Positions 17,782 through 28,070 are shown, counted from the stretch's first letter. The stretch: 64,000 bases of DNA from Pseudomonas wuhanensis (GCF_030687395.1 NZ_CP117430.1:1736001-1800000), one strand, 5' to 3'. The notes: generated by a model not told the origin, from the letters alone. Made by a program: numbers and translations.

Positions 17782-18252
17782 ATGATTACCCTGAAACTCA
17801 ATGGACAAGATCATCAACTCGATGTCACCGAGGACATGCCGCTGCTCTGGGCGATCCGTGACGTGGCCGGTTACAACGGCACCAAATTTGGCTGCGGCAT
17901 GGGCCTGTGTGGCGCCTGCACCATTCATATCGACGGCGCGCCTGCGCGCAGTTGCATCACGCCGATCGGCTCGGTAGTCGGCCAGAACGTCACCACCATC
18001 GACAACCTGCACGCCGACCCGGTCGGCAAAGTTGTCCAGCAAGCCTGGCTCGACAGCGCTGTGGCTCAGTGCGGTTACTGTCAGGGCGGGCAGATCATGT
18101 CGGCCACCGCATTGCTGAAAACCAATCCGAACCCCAGCGACGAGCAGATTGAAGAGGCGATGGTCGGTAACATTTGCCGTTGCGGCACCTACAACCGGAT
18201 CAAGACCGCCATCCGCCAGGCATCCACTCACCTGAAGGAGGCCAAGGCATGA
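17782..18252 (+). CDS. 2Fe-2S subunit of a molybdenum hydroxylase (IorA-like)
   Basis: 156 residues from the ATG at 17782 (MITLKLNGQDH). Plant-type 2Fe-2S ligands lie in GCGMGLCGACTIH with a further Cys near 60, and a second cluster lies in CGYCQGGQI and CRCGTY. The two-cluster layout is that of xanthine oxidase-family small subunits. It transfers electrons from the large molybdenum subunit, with which it overlaps by 4 bp. Isoquinoline 1-oxidoreductase and aldehyde oxidoreductases share this form; the substrate is open. Confidence 0.92.
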   Translation: MITLKLNGQDHQLDVTEDMPLLWAIRDVAGYNGTKFGCGMGLCGACTIHIDGAPARSCITPIGSVVGQNVTTIDNLHADPVGKVVQQAWLDSAVAQCGYCQGGQIMSATALLKTNPNPSDEQIEEAMVGNICRCGTYNRIKTAIRQASTHLKEAKA

Positions 18253-20579
18253 GCCAGTTACCGAATGATTTTGCGCTGAGCAATTTGAGCAACCTCAGCC
18301 GCCGTGGTTTCCTCAAAGGCGTGGGCGCCACCAGTGCGCTGGTTCTGGCGGCAAGCTGGGGCTGGCAGGACGCGCTTGCCGCCGAAAAAGACAAGAAGTT
18401 CGGCGCCGACGGTATGCCCAACGGCTGGATCGATGATCCTAAGGTTTATGTCAGCATCGCCGCCGATGGCAGCGTGACCGTGGTCTGCAACCGCTCGGAA
18501 ATGGGCCAGGGCGTGCGCACCAGCCTGACCATGGTAGTGGCCGATGAGTTGGAGGCCGACTGGGCACTGGTCAAAGTGCAACAGGCGCCGGGCGACGAAG
18601 TGCGTTTCGGCAACCAGGACACTGACGGTTCGCGCAGCATGCGTCACTGGTACGAGCCGATGCGCCGTTGCGGGGCTGCCGCGCGGACCATGCTTGAGCA
18701 AGCCGCCGCCGAGCAGTGGAAAGTGCCGGTCAGTGAGTGCCATGCGCAACTGCACAAAGTCATCCATAAACCGACCGGGCGTGAACTGGGCTACGGCGCA
18801 TTGGCCGCTGCTGCCGGTGCACTGACGGTGCCGGCTCGCGACAGCCTGCGGCTCAAGCAGCCCTCAGAATTCCGTTACATCGGCAAGGAAGGCACCAAGG
18901 CCATCGACGGTGCGGACATCGTCAATGGTCGCGCGGTCTACGGCGCCGATGTGCATTTCGACGGCATGCTTTTCGCCACCATCGCGCGTCCAGCGGTCTA
19001 TGGCGGCAAGGTCAAATCCTTCGATGCCAGCGCCGCGATGAAAGTCCCGGGCGTGATCAAGGTTCTGCAAGTCGAAAGCCGTCCATTGCCGTCCGAGTTC
19101 CAGCCTCTGGGCGGTGTGGCCGTGGTGGCCAGCAATACCTGGGCGGCGATCAAGGGCCGCGAGGCGCTGAAAATCGAGTGGGATGACGGCCCCAATGCCA
19201 GTTACGACTCGATTGCCTACCGCAAGGAACTCGAAGCCGCGTCCCTCAAGCCCGGCAAAGTGGTGCGCAATACCGGCAGCATCGACCAGGCCATGAGCAG
19301 CGCCGACAGCACCCTCGAAGCCTCTTATTACCTGCCGCACCTGGCGCAATCGCCAATGGAACCGATGGTCGCCATTGCCCGTTTCAAGGACGGCGTGTGC
19401 GAAGCCTGGGCCCCAAGTCAGGCACCGCAAGTCACCCGTGAACGGATCGGCGAGCGCCTCGGCATCCCATTCGATAACGTCACGCTCAACGTCACCTTGC
19501 TCGGTGGCGGTTTCGGTCGCAAATCCAAGCCGGACTTCGTCATTGAAGCGGCGATCCTGGCCAAGGAGTTTCCGGGCAAAGCGGTGCGGGTGCAGTGGAC
19601 CCGTGAAGACGACATCCACAACTCCTATTTCCACACCGTGTCCGCCGAATACCTGAAGGCCAGCCTGAACAAGGACGGCCTGCCGTCCGGCTGGCTGCAC
19701 CGCACGGTGGCGCCGAGCATCACCGCGCTGTTCGCGCCGGGCATGAACCATGAGGCGGCTTTCGAGCTGGGCATGGGCTTTACCAACATGGCTTATGCGA
19801 TCCCCAACGTGCGCCTGGAAAACCCTGAAGCGGCGGTCCATACCCGGGTCGGCTGGTATCGCTCGGTGTCGAACATTCCCCATGGCTTTGCGATTCAGAG
19901 CTTTGTCGATGAACTGGCCCATAAGGCCGGTCAGGATCCGCTCAAGTACCAGATCAAGCTGCTTGGCCCGGACCGTCAGATCGATCCGCGCACTTTGAGT
20001 GAAGAGTGGAACTACGGTGAATCCCCCGAGCGTTACCCGATCGATACCGCGCGGATGCGCACCGTGCTGGAAACCGCCGCCAAAGCCGCCGGTTGGGGGC
20101 GTCAGTTACCCAAGGGCCGCGGCCTGGGCCTGGCGGTGCATTACAGCTTCGTCACTTATGTGGCGGCGGTGATCGAGGTTGAAGTCAAGGACGATGGCAC
20201 GTTGATCGTGCACAAGGCCGACATCGCCGTGGATTGCGGTCCGCAGATCAACCCCGAGCGTATTCGCTCGCAGTTCGAAGGTGCCTGCGTCATGGGCCTG
20301 GGCAACGCGGTGCTGGGGGAAATCAGTTTCAAGGACGGCAAGGTTCAGCAGGACAATTTCCACATGTACGAGGTGGCGCGCATGTCTCTGGCACCAAAAG
20401 AAGTTGCCGTGCATCTGGTTACGCCACCGGGCAATGTGCCGTTGGGCGGAGTCGGTGAGCCGGGCGTGCCGCCGATTGCGCCAGCGCTGTGCAACGCGAT
20501 CTTCGCCGCCACCGGCAAGCGCATCCGTAACCTGCCGGTGCGCTATCAGCTGCAAGGTTGGCAGAAGGCGCAAGCCTGA
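18249..20579 (+). CDS. Molybdopterin-binding large subunit of a xanthine oxidase-family hydroxylase (IorB-like)
   Basis: 776 residues from the ATG at 18249. A Tat-type leader is visible: SRRGFLKG then a hydrophobic stretch and ALAAE, so this subunit, with its partner, may reach the periplasm. The MoCo-binding segments GGGFGRKS and [18 protein letters not shown] (with the catalytic Glu) are intact. No FAD subunit is encoded nearby, so a membrane cytochrome is the likely electron acceptor, as in IorAB-type aldehyde or heterocycle oxidoreductases. The next two genes supply maturation. Confidence 0.9.
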   Translation: MSQLPNDFALSNLSNLSRRGFLKGVGATSALVLAASWGWQDALAAEKDKKFGADGMPNGWIDDPKVYVSIAADGSVTVVCNRSEMGQGVRTSLTMVVADELEADWALVKVQQAPGDEVRFGNQDTDGSRSMRHWYEPMRRCGAAARTMLEQAAAEQWKVPVSECHAQLHKVIHKPTGRELGYGALAAAAGALTVPARDSLRLKQPSEFRYIGKEGTKAIDGADIVNGRAVYGADVHFDGMLFATIARPAVYGGKVKSFDASAAMKVPGVIKVLQVESRPLPSEFQPLGGVAVVASNTWAAIKGREALKIEWDDGPNASYDSIAYRKELEAASLKPGKVVRNTGSIDQAMSSADSTLEASYYLPHLAQSPMEPMVAIARFKDGVCEAWAPSQAPQVTRERIGERLGIPFDNVTLNVTLLGGGFGRKSKPDFVIEAAILAKEFPGKAVRVQWTREDDIHNSYFHTVSAEYLKASLNKDGLPSGWLHRTVAPSITALFAPGMNHEAAFELGMGFTNMAYAIPNVRLENPEAAVHTRVGWYRSVSNIPHGFAIQSFVDELAHKAGQDPLKYQIKLLGPDRQIDPRTLSEEWNYGESPERYPIDTARMRTVLETAAKAAGWGRQLPKGRGLGLAVHYSFVTYVAAVIEVEVKDDGTLIVHKADIAVDCGPQINPERIRSQFEGACVMGLGNAVLGEISFKDGKVQQDNFHMYEVARMSLAPKEVAVHLVTPPGNVPLGGVGEPGVPPIAPALCNAIFAATGKRIRNLPVRYQLQGWQKAQA

Positions 20580-21562
20580 TGGACAGCGTTGATCTGAATG
20601 TCCTGCGCAGCGTGCTGGAATGGCGCCGCGCCGGTCAGCGGGTGATGTTGTACAGCGTGGTTCAGACCTGGGGCACCGCGCCCCGGGCACCCGGCGCCAT
20701 GCTCGCCTTGCGTGAAGATGGTGTGGTGATTGGTTCAGTGTCCGGTGGCTGTGTCGAGGATGACCTGATTGCCCGGCTGCACGATGGCCGTATTCCGGCC
20801 GATGGGCCGCCGGTGCAATTGATTACCTATGGCGTCACCCGTGAGGAGGCTGCACGGTTTGGTTTGCCGTGCGGCGGCACGTTGCGCCTGACCGAGGAGC
20901 GGATCGGCGATCCGTCGTGGGTCGCCGAATTGCTGACGCGCTGCGAGGCCCATGAGATCGTTGCGCGTGAGCTGAATCTGGCGACCGGTGAAGTGGTTTT
21001 GCAGCCAGCGAGCAAGACCGATGCGCTGGTGTTTGACGGGCAGACCTTGCGCGCCATTTATGGTCCGCGCTGGCGGCTGTTGCTGATCGGCGCCGGCCAA
21101 TTGTCGCGCTACGTTGCGGAGATAGCGCGGCTGCTGGATTTCGAAGTGCTGATCTGCGATCCGCGCACCGAGTTCGTCTACGGCTGGGAAGAGCAACACG
21201 GTCGCTTCGTCCCGGGCATGCCCGACGAAGCGGTGCTGACCATCCAGACCGACGAGCGCACAGCCATTGTCGCGTTGACCCACGATCCGCGCCTGGATGA
21301 CATGGCGCTGCTCACGGCGCTGGACTCCAAGGCATTTTATGTCGGCGCGCTGGGTTCGCGGATCAACAGCCAGAAGCGCCGGGACAATCTGGCTCAGCTA
21401 GGCTTGTCACAACAAGCCATCGAGCGCTTGCACGGCCCGATCGGTTTGCACATCGGCAGCCATACACCGGCGGAAATCGCCTTGTCGCTGCTGGCAGAAA
21501 TTGTGGCGATCAAGAACGGCGTCGAGCTGAAACAGAAGAGGCCGTTGCAGGAGGGCGTATGA
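20579..21562 (+). CDS. XdhC/CoxF-family molybdenum-cofactor maturation protein
   Basis: 327 residues. It has an XdhC N-domain (GTAPRAPGAMLALREDG, SGGCVEDDL) and a C-terminal Rossmann domain (LLIGAGQLSRYVAEIARLL). The family binds MoCo, helps its sulfuration and inserts it into xanthine-oxidase-type enzymes. The ATG overlaps the stop of the large subunit (TGATGG) and the end overlaps the next gene by 4 bp, so it probably serves this hydroxylase. Confidence 0.9.
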   Translation: MDSVDLNVLRSVLEWRRAGQRVMLYSVVQTWGTAPRAPGAMLALREDGVVIGSVSGGCVEDDLIARLHDGRIPADGPPVQLITYGVTREEAARFGLPCGGTLRLTEERIGDPSWVAELLTRCEAHEIVARELNLATGEVVLQPASKTDALVFDGQTLRAIYGPRWRLLLIGAGQLSRYVAEIARLLDFEVLICDPRTEFVYGWEEQHGRFVPGMPDEAVLTIQTDERTAIVALTHDPRLDDMALLTALDSKAFYVGALGSRINSQKRRDNLAQLGLSQQAIERLHGPIGLHIGSHTPAEIALSLLAEIVAIKNGVELKQKRPLQEGV

Positions 21563-22152
21563 GCGACCCCATCGGCGTTATCGTAGTGGCCGCGGGGCAG
21601 GGCAGTCGGTTTCGGCAGGTAGCGGGTGACGATAAGGACAAGCTGCTAGTGGATTGCACCGGTCGTGACGGCGTCACCGTGCATTCGGTGATCGAACAGG
21701 TGCTGGTGAATCTGCCGGCCGCGCTCGAGAAGCGCGTGCTGGTGACCACGGCGGATCGCCCGCAGGTGATTCGCATGGCTCAAGCCTATGGTTGCGAGAT
21801 TGTGCGAATCGAGTCGACCGGTCTGGGCGACAGCATTGCGGCGGGTGTGGCCGCGTGCTCGCAACTCGGTGGCTGGCTGATCGTGCTGGGGGATATGCCG
21901 TTTATCTTGTCGTCCAGCATTGAACAGGTCGTCGCGGCCATTGCGGATGACGCCATCAGCGTGCCGGTGCATGAGGGACAATATGGGCATCCGGTGGGGT
22001 TTGGACGAAGTTTTGGGCCAGGATTGATGGCACTAACCGGGGATCAGGGCGCCAAGTCGCTGTTCGCGCAGGCGAGGGTGGTCGAGGTGGCGGTGGATGA
22101 TCCCGGTGTGTTGTGGGATGTGGATGTGCCTGATGCATTAGTATTTGCCTGA
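21559..22152 (+). CDS. MobA/MocA-like molybdenum-cofactor nucleotidyltransferase
   Basis: 197 residues. The nucleotidyltransferase start VVAAGQGSRFRQV has the Gly-rich loop. Then come DKLLVDCTG, ITA-like VLVTTADRPQV and VLGDMPFI (metal-binding Asp). MocA adds CMP to molybdopterin for the xanthine oxidase class, which fits the two-subunit enzyme upstream. It is last of the four-gene operon 17782-22152; a REP doublet follows. Confidence 0.88.
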   Translation: MSDPIGVIVVAAGQGSRFRQVAGDDKDKLLVDCTGRDGVTVHSVIEQVLVNLPAALEKRVLVTTADRPQVIRMAQAYGCEIVRIESTGLGDSIAAGVAACSQLGGWLIVLGDMPFILSSSIEQVVAAIADDAISVPVHEGQYGHPVGFGRSFGPGLMALTGDQGAKSLFAQARVVEVAVDDPGVLWDVDVPDALVFA

Positions 22153-22161
22153 CACACCGCC

Positions 22162-22253
22162 ATCGCGGGCAAGCCACGCTCCCACAGGTTTTGCGTCTAA
22201 CATAATCTGTTCTGAACGACATAAAACCTGTGGGAGCGTGGCTTGCCCGCGAT
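22162..22253. repeat. REPIN: inverted REP pair
   Basis: ATCGCGGGCAAGCCACGCTCCCACAG and CTGTGGGAGCGTGGCTTGCCCGCGAT enclose about 40 bp. Stem bases differ from the other family (CCACGC against CCCGCT). The pair lies immediately beside the 3' end of the group II intron. Confidence 0.9.
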
Positions 22254-22287
22254 AAACGGTAACGCGGTTTTCCTGCGTTACAACGGA

Positions 22288-24120
22288 ATCGGCATAGGGG
22301 ACGGCCTTCACAGGCCGCTCCCCTGCCACACCACCCGGCATGCGGGTCCGCACCGGGCGGTTCGAGAGATTGAGGTTATGAGAGTCGTACCAGACCCAGT
22401 CTGTCGAACCACGCTATATCCAACACTCGATTCAGCTCAAATCGGCTGTTACGCCACCAACTATGCGAGTTGGCCGCCACTCTGCGGGCCGTTTGGCTGC
22501 TGGCTCCCAGCGCCCTCAGTTCGCGGTAGATCGTCGGTCCACGCCGCCATTGCTTCAGTTGGATCGCTCGCAGTCGGTGTCGTATCCATTCATCCAGCTC
22601 TCGCCAGATTTTCGGGGTTTGTGACAACCCAAAGTAAGCTGTCCAGCCCAAGAGGTAAGGGCGTAGATTTTCGACTACTTGTCGCATACTGCGGCCACCT
22701 GAGCGGCGGGTCAGTTCGCGTATCCGTTGCTTGAACTGCTTGCGCGCCTTGATCGCCACGGCTCTTTTGACGCCTTTGGGCGATGCCCAAAAGGCATACC
22801 CAAGAAACTTGCGACCAAACGCACTCGCCACCGCACTCTTGCTCTCATTGACGCTCAAGTGCAGCTTTTCGTACAGGCGCTTCAGCAAAGTCATTACCCG
22901 CTGCCCAGCCCTGCGGCTGCGAACGTACACATTCGCATCGTCGGCATAGCGCACGAAGCAATGCCCTCGACGTTCAAGCTCCCGATCCACTTCGTTCAGC
23001 AGCACATTCGCCAACAATGGCGACAGCGGGCCGCCTTGCGGCGCCCCGACGCGGCTTTTCTCGACCATGCCATTGATCAGCGTTCCGGCATCCAGATAGG
23101 CCCGAATCAGCCGGATAACCGCCCGATCCGCAATCCGTTTGCGCAAGCGATTCATCAGGATGTCGTGGTCGACCCGATCGAAGAACTTCTCCAGATCAAC
23201 ATCCACCACCACCTTGCGTCCCGAGGACACATGGCGCTGAGCCGCCATAACGGCATCCTGCGCAGAGCGTCCCGGGCGAAAGCCATAGCTGTGTTCACTG
23301 AAGGTTGGATCGAGCAGTGGTTGCAGGATTTGCAGCAAGGCTTGTTGGATCAGACGGTCGGTGACCGTCGGGATGCCTAACTCGCGCTGACCGCCGTCAG
23401 GTTTGGGAATGACCACTCGGCGTACCGGACTGGGCCGGTAGACACCTGATAGAAGCTGTTCACGAATCGCCGCCCACTGAGTCAGCAGATATTCGGCGGT
23501 CTGTTCAATGTCCAGACCGTCGACTCCCGCTGCACCTTTGTTGGCCTTGACCCGCTTCCACGCCCGCTTCAGGTTTTCTCTCGCAAAGGCCCGTTCCAGC
23601 AGCCCTTGCCCTGCATTGTCGGATTCATCTTGCGGGCGATCGACCTCGTCGCTGACAGGACTTCTCACGGCTTCACCGCTCGTTATCTCCATCCGCCCCG
23701 CGTTTGGCAGGCATCTGACTTCCGGTCTTTCGCATCAACATGGCCTATAACGCTTTCTCTCGTTCGGCCCTTCGTCAAAAAAAGATGACTACTACGGCCT
23801 CTGCTGACTTCTCGCTCCGGCTTGCACCGTCGCCCTTTCAGGCACAAGGCGAGATCTCCCCAGGTAAGAACACAATCCTTCCCCGCACAACCGCCGGATT
23901 TACGCAGCCTGATCCTTGACCACAAGAGCTTCGCGGTTTACGGCCCGCTCGCCCTGATCGGCTTCGCCTTGTATCCGGTTCTTGTTCATCGGCTCACGGT
24001 TTCGATTCACGCTTCCTCCCCACACTCGGTCGCCCTCATGCAGTTGCGCTTCACTTCGTTCGCTGTGGCCAGCTTACGGCGGGACTTTCACCCACAAGAT
24101 TGCGCCCATGCTGGGCGCAC
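22288..24120 (-). mobile_element. Group IIC intron, apparently complete
   Basis: Read on the minus strand, the element begins GTGCGCCCAGCATGGGCGC at 24120, with GTGAAAGTCC soon after, the standard 5' end of this class. It encodes one reverse transcriptase/maturase. It finishes with domain V (GAACCGCCCGGTGCGGAC ... GCATGCCGGGTGGTG, about 22330-22367) and a domain VI stem ending CCCTATGCCGAT. The 3' edge is set at about 22288, give or take a few bases. The length of about 1.83 kb is normal. The 5' edge lies a few bases past the T-run of the rne terminator, the site preference known for class C introns. Confidence 0.9.
22376..23692 (-). CDS. ltrA: Group II intron reverse transcriptase/maturase
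   Basis: 438 residues. Reverse-transcriptase blocks appear in order: GIPTVTDRLIQQALL (107-121), FSEHSYGFRPGRSAQDAV (131-148), VVVDVDLEKFFDRVDHD (161-177), APQGGPLSPLLANVLL (217-232) and the catalytic YADD (249-252). A maturase GIIM-type tail with PYLLGWTAYFG follows. No HNH endonuclease domain is present, as expected for bacterial class C. All catalytic residues are kept and there is no frameshift, so the intron may still be mobile. Confidence 0.95.
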   Translation of the reverse strand: MEITSGEAVRSPVSDEVDRPQDESDNAGQGLLERAFARENLKRAWKRVKANKGAAGVDGLDIEQTAEYLLTQWAAIREQLLSGVYRPSPVRRVVIPKPDGGQRELGIPTVTDRLIQQALLQILQPLLDPTFSEHSYGFRPGRSAQDAVMAAQRHVSSGRKVVVDVDLEKFFDRVDHDILMNRLRKRIADRAVIRLIRAYLDAGTLINGMVEKSRVGAPQGGPLSPLLANVLLNEVDRELERRGHCFVRYADDANVYVRSRRAGQRVMTLLKRLYEKLHLSVNESKSAVASAFGRKFLGYAFWASPKGVKRAVAIKARKQFKQRIRELTRRSGGRSMRQVVENLRPYLLGWTAYFGLSQTPKIWRELDEWIRHRLRAIQLKQWRRGPTIYRELRALGASSQTARRVAANSHSWWRNSRFELNRVLDIAWFDRLGLVRLS

Positions 24121-24122
24121 CA

Positions 24123-24160
24123 TAAAAAAAGCCCCGCCTGGGTCACCAGGCGGGGCTTTT
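24123..24160 (-). terminator. rne rho-independent terminator, target of the intron
   Basis: On the minus strand, an 11-bp GC stem GCCCCGCCTGG / CCAGGCGGGGC with a TGAC-type loop is followed by TTTTTTT. It ends rne transcription 14 bp after the stop. The intron begins 4 nt past the T-run. Confidence 0.92.
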
Positions 24161-24175
24161 TAGTGGCCGATGGAA

Positions 24176-27100
24176 TCAGGCGAGGGGTTTAGGCTCGTGC
24201 TCTTTTTCCAGGGCTTGCTCGTGTTGCTCTACCGCTTCCTGAACGGAGCGCGGTGCTTCGTCGATCACAGATTCAACCGGTTCGGCAGGGGCTTCAGCGG
24301 TCGGGGCAGGGGCTGCCTCGACAACTTCAGCAACAACCGGTGCTGGCTCGGCAGCGGCCGGAGCAGCAGTGGCAGCCAATTCGGCTTCTTTCTGCAGACG
24401 TTCGGCTTCACGCTTGCGACGACGTACTTCACGTGGGTCGTTCGGCGCACGACCGCTTGGGGTCAGAGCGCTGACAGGTGCGGCTTCAACCACCGGTGCA
24501 GCCTCTTCGGCAACAACTGGCGCTTCAACAACCGCTGGAGCAGGCTCGGCAGCAGCAACCACGGGCTCGGAAGCCATGGCTTCAGCAACCGGGGCTTCAG
24601 CGACAGGCGTTGGAGCTTCGACCGCTATAGGTGGCTCGGCAACCCAGTTGAACGCGGTTTGTTCTTCGCGAACTTCATGTACCGGTTCAGCCGGTGCTTC
24701 GATCACAGGTTCGCTAGCAACCACTGGTTCAGCGACAACGGCCGGCTCAGCGACAGCTTCAACTTCCGGCTGGGCTTCACGAACCGGTGCTACTTCGATT
24801 TCCGGAGCAGCGGTGACTTCTACCGGCGTAGTCGCTTCAACGACTGGCGCTTCGACCGGAGCAGTTTCCAGTGTGGCGGCAGTGGCGCGTTCGGCTTGCT
24901 CGTTGGCTTGTGCTTCAGCAGGTGCGCTGATCACGGAGCTGGCAACGGCAGCGGTAACAGCCAGGCCGGCGGCCAGATCGGCAGCGCTTGGCGCTTCGGC
25001 GTTTTCAGCCGATTCGGACTCTTCCGAACCTTCGATCACGTTGCCGTTGGCATCGCGTTGACGCTCACGACGGTTGCTGCGACGACGCTGGCCACGGGAG
25101 CGGCGGCGAGGACGATCGCCTTCGGCGCCTTCCTGACCGTCTTCCTGCAGTTGCTCTTCGTTGGTGGTCAACTCTTCTTCAGCAACGGCGGCAGCGGCTT
25201 GCTCGGTACGTGGCTGGCGTTCTTCACGCGGTGGGCGTGGAGCGCGTTCTTCACGTGGCTGACGGGCTGGACGCTCTTCAGCGCTGGCAGCGGCGGCCGG
25301 AGCGGCATCCAGAGGCTCGCGCAGTTCACGAACCGGACGTTCTTCACGCTCGCCACGTGGCTTGCGATCTTCACGCGGGGCGCGCGGTGCACGTTCTTCA
25401 CGAGGGGCGCGTGGTGCGCGCTCTTCACGCGGAGCGCGTTCCTGGGCGACTGCTGGAGCTTCTTCGCGGGCTTCGCGTGGCTCACGTGGTGCGCGTTCTT
25501 CACGCGGTGCACGTTCCTCACGAGGCTTGCGCTCTTCATCGCGGCGACCATTACGGTTGCGGCTCTGCTGACGGCCGTTACGGCGCTCTTCGTTGCGGGC
25601 AGGGCGTTCGGTGGCTGGCTTTTCAACCACAACCGGCGCAGCAGGCTCTTCCTTGGTGGCGAACAGGCTGACCAGCGATTTCACCAGGCCTTTGAACAGG
25701 CTTGGCTCTGGGGCGACGGCCGGTGCAGCCACCGGAGCGACGGCGACTTCGGTCGGAACCGGAGCGTTGGCGCGAGCCGGAGCGGTCTTGACCGCGGCTT
25801 CCTGGCGAACCAGAGTGCGGGTCGCGGCGGCTGGCTGGACTTCTTCGACTTCGGCAGCGGCAGCGGCGATTTCGTAGCTGGACTGATTGATGCTGGCTTC
25901 CGGGCTGTCATCGCGCAGACGCTGAACTTCGAAGTGCGGCGTTTCGAGGTGATCGTTCGGCAGAATGACGATGCGGGCACGGGTGCGCAGTTCGATCTTG
26001 GTGATCGAGTTGCGTTTTTCGTTGAGCAGGAAAGCTGCAACCGGAATCGGTACTTGTGCGCGAACTTCGGCGGTACGGTCTTTCAGGGCTTCTTCTTCGA
26101 TCAGGCGCAGGATCGCCAGCGACAGCGATTCAACGTCACGGATGATGCCGGTGCCATTGCAACGCGGGCAGACGATGCCGCTGCTTTCGCCCAGGGATGG
26201 ACGCAGGCGCTGACGGGACATTTCCAGCAGGCCGAAGCGCGAGATGCGACCGACTTGCACGCGAGCGCGGTCGGCTTCCAGGCATTCGCGGACTTTCTCT
26301 TCCACGGCGCGCTGGTTCTTGGCAGGGGTCATGTCGATGAAGTCGATGACGATCAGGCCGCCGATGTCGCGCAAGCGCAACTGACGGGCGATTTCTTCGG
26401 CGGCTTCAAGGTTGGTCTGCAGTGCGGTTTCTTCGATGTCGCTGCCTTTGGTGGCGCGCGCCGAGTTGATGTCGATGGACACCAGGGCTTCGGTCGGATC
26501 GATAACGATGGAGCCGCCGGAAGGCAGTTCGACGACGCGCTGGAAGGCGGTTTCGATCTGGCTTTCGATCTGGAAACGGTTGAACAGCGGAACGCTGTCT
26601 TCGTACAGCTTGATTTTGCTGGCGTACTGCGGCATCACCTGGCGAATGAAGGTCAGGGCTTCGTCCTGGGCTTCAACGCTGTCGATCAGCACTTCGCCGA
26701 TGTCCTGGCGCAGGTAATCGCGGATGGCGCGGATGATCACGTTGCTTTCCTGGTAGATCAGGAACGGCGCGGAACGATCCAGCGAAGCTTCTTTGATGGC
26801 GGTCCAGAGTTGCAGCAGGTAATCGAGGTCCCACTGCATTTCTTCGCTGCTGCGGCCAAGGCCGGCAGTGCGAACGATCAGACCCATGTCGGCCGGGGCA
26901 ACCAGACCGTTCAGGGCTTCACGCAGTTCGTTGCGCTCTTCACCTTCGATGCGACGGGAAATACCGCCGGCACGCGGGTTGTTCGGCATCAGCACCAGGT
27001 AACGACCGGCCAGGCTGATGAAGGTGGTCAGGGCGGCGCCCTTGTTGCCACGTTCTTCTTTTTCGACCTGAACGATGACTTCCTGGCCTTCGCTCAGGAC

Positions 27101-27370
27101 GTCCTTGATGTTGACGCGGCCTTCGGGGGCTTTCTTGAAGTATTCGCGGGAGATTTCTTTGAGGGGCAGGAAGCCGTGGCGCTCAGAGCCGAAATCGACA
27201 AAGGCAGCCTCAAGGCTTGGTTCGATGCGAGTAATCCGGCCTTTATAGATGTTGGCCTTCTTCTGCTCGCGTGCACCGGATTCGATGTCCAGGTCGTAGA
27301 GGCGCTGGCCATCTACCAGTGCAACACGCAACTCTTCGGGTTGAGTTGCGTTAATCAGCATTCTTTTCAT
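24176..27370 (-). CDS. rne: Ribonuclease E
   Basis: 1064 residues from the ATG at 27370 ([15 protein letters not shown]); upstream in-frame codons are leader. RNase E cuts single-stranded RNA and scaffolds the degradosome. It has an S1 domain (about 35-125), 5'-sensor and DNase I-like domain with catalytic Asp in SIDINSA and VIDFIDM, and the zinc link CPRCNGTG. The C-terminal half (from about 520) is low-complexity: repeated ERAPR blocks, an arginine-rich RNA-binding stretch ([18 protein letters not shown]), then Ala/Pro/Val/Glu repeats to the end. The coding strand's antisense frame is open over this region only because of codon bias. Confidence 0.97.
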   Translation of the reverse strand: MKRMLINATQPEELRVALVDGQRLYDLDIESGAREQKKANIYKGRITRIEPSLEAAFVDFGSERHGFLPLKEISREYFKKAPEGRVNIKDVLSEGQEVIVQVEKEERGNKGAALTTFISLAGRYLVLMPNNPRAGGISRRIEGEERNELREALNGLVAPADMGLIVRTAGLGRSSEEMQWDLDYLLQLWTAIKEASLDRSAPFLIYQESNVIIRAIRDYLRQDIGEVLIDSVEAQDEALTFIRQVMPQYASKIKLYEDSVPLFNRFQIESQIETAFQRVVELPSGGSIVIDPTEALVSIDINSARATKGSDIEETALQTNLEAAEEIARQLRLRDIGGLIVIDFIDMTPAKNQRAVEEKVRECLEADRARVQVGRISRFGLLEMSRQRLRPSLGESSGIVCPRCNGTGIIRDVESLSLAILRLIEEEALKDRTAEVRAQVPIPVAAFLLNEKRNSITKIELRTRARIVILPNDHLETPHFEVQRLRDDSPEASINQSSYEIAAAAAEVEEVQPAAATRTLVRQEAAVKTAPARANAPVPTEVAVAPVAAPAVAPEPSLFKGLVKSLVSLFATKEEPAAPVVVEKPATERPARNEERRNGRQQSRNRNGRRDEERKPREERAPREERAPREPREAREEAPAVAQERAPREERAPRAPREERAPRAPREDRKPRGEREERPVRELREPLDAAPAAAASAEERPARQPREERAPRPPREERQPRTEQAAAAVAEEELTTNEEQLQEDGQEGAEGDRPRRRSRGQRRRSNRRERQRDANGNVIEGSEESESAENAEAPSAADLAAGLAVTAAVASSVISAPAEAQANEQAERATAATLETAPVEAPVVEATTPVEVTAAPEIEVAPVREAQPEVEAVAEPAVVAEPVVASEPVIEAPAEPVHEVREEQTAFNWVAEPPIAVEAPTPVAEAPVAEAMASEPVVAAAEPAPAVVEAPVVAEEAAPVVEAAPVSALTPSGRAPNDPREVRRRKREAERLQKEAELAATAAPAAAEPAPVVAEVVEAAPAPTAEAPAEPVESVIDEAPRSVQEAVEQHEQALEKEHEPKPLA

Positions 27371-28006
27371 GTAGTACCGTCGGTTTCCGGGCTGCCGGAA
27401 ACGGCGTTCGGCACACACGACTTCTCACGGTCGGTGTCAGGTGCGTCAGGAGTGGTTGGCCACTCCAGTGTCTAGCGAACCCCAACCAATTGGGCCGGTG
27501 TCGCGACGTACGCGTCCTGCTTGCTGTGGCTACTTAAGCACTCAGTCAGGAGGAGGAATCAACCGGCGGCTGTGGACGAGATGAAGCGTCTTGATAAAGC
27601 CTATTGCTACACAGTCCAGCGGTTGTGCATCTCCACCCTACACGTATCCCTGATAATTCGGGTGCTGCCGCGCGCAGAATCCGCAGCGGGTTGGCATTTA
27701 CCGTGAGCTCCGAAAGGGGAGGTCACGCATCATGGCTAATTTAGGCGGTGTTTCCGAAGCGTTCGCCCGGGGTCGTTCGCAGCTGACTGCACTTTGTGAA
27801 CTGGCCGTGAATATTTGCTCGGAAGGCGAGTGAAAACTCTGCTTTGCGGCATGATTCAGGCCTTATGTCACCTGCGCTCGTTACAACTGAAAACTCTGCC
27901 GTTACGTAGCGAAAGCCCCGTAGGACGGCCTCTCGTCCTCGTGAATTGCGTTGGTCAGGGCCGGTTTTTGACCGTTAGTCCGCTGTCCAGGCCACTTTTG
28001 GCGGCG
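27371..28006 (-). promoter_or_regulatory. Long rne 5' leader, probable autoregulatory RNA
   Basis: About 636 nt separate the predicted rne start site from its ATG, with no convincing gene. RNase E mRNA leaders are cleaved by the enzyme itself for feedback, and Pseudomonas carries a conserved leader structure known as the rne-II motif (from memory). The last 200 nt (27380-27560) are the best candidate: they hold the perfect hairpin GGAGTGG-CCAA-CCACTCC (27449-27466) and several GC stems with A/U linkers. Confidence 0.6.
27380..27560 (-). ncRNA. Candidate rne-II leader motif
   Basis: The region holds a 7-bp perfect stem with a 4-nt loop at 27449-27466, a CCAATTGG element nearby, and a position just before the rne start codon. 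These fit the Pseudomonas-specific rne-II structure. I could not align it to a covariance model, so the limits are approximate. Confidence 0.5.
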
Positions 28007-28012
28007 TTCGCG

Positions 28013-28041
28013 ACTATAGCAGCAATGATTAAGTGCTTCAA
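28013..28041 (-). promoter_or_regulatory. rne sigma-70 promoter
   Basis: On the minus strand TTGAAG (28041-28036), a 17-nt spacer and TATAGT (28018-28013) predict a start near 28006. The -35 bases are shared with the region used by the opposing rluC promoter. Confidence 0.65.
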
Positions 28042-28063
28042 TTCCATAAAAAATTGTTATCAT
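28035..28063 (+). promoter_or_regulatory. Possible rluC promoter
   Basis: TATCAT at 28058-28063 with a weak GCTTCA -35 (17-nt spacer) would start transcription around 28070, at the rluC ATG. There is no Shine-Dalgarno before that ATG, which agrees with a leaderless message. The -35 is poor, so this is tentative. Confidence 0.4.
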
Positions 28064-28070
28064 CCGCACC

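Noticed and set aside
22376..23692. Retron or diversity-generating retroelement
   Set aside because: The reverse transcriptase has group II features and is flanked by group II 5' end, domain V and domain VI. No msr/msd or template/variable repeats were seen.
24170..27475. 1101-codon open frame on the plus strand across rne
   Set aside because: It is antisense to rne. Its composition (Phe, Gly, Arg, Asn rich) follows from reverse reading of GC-biased rne codons, and no ribosome site or family motif is seen.
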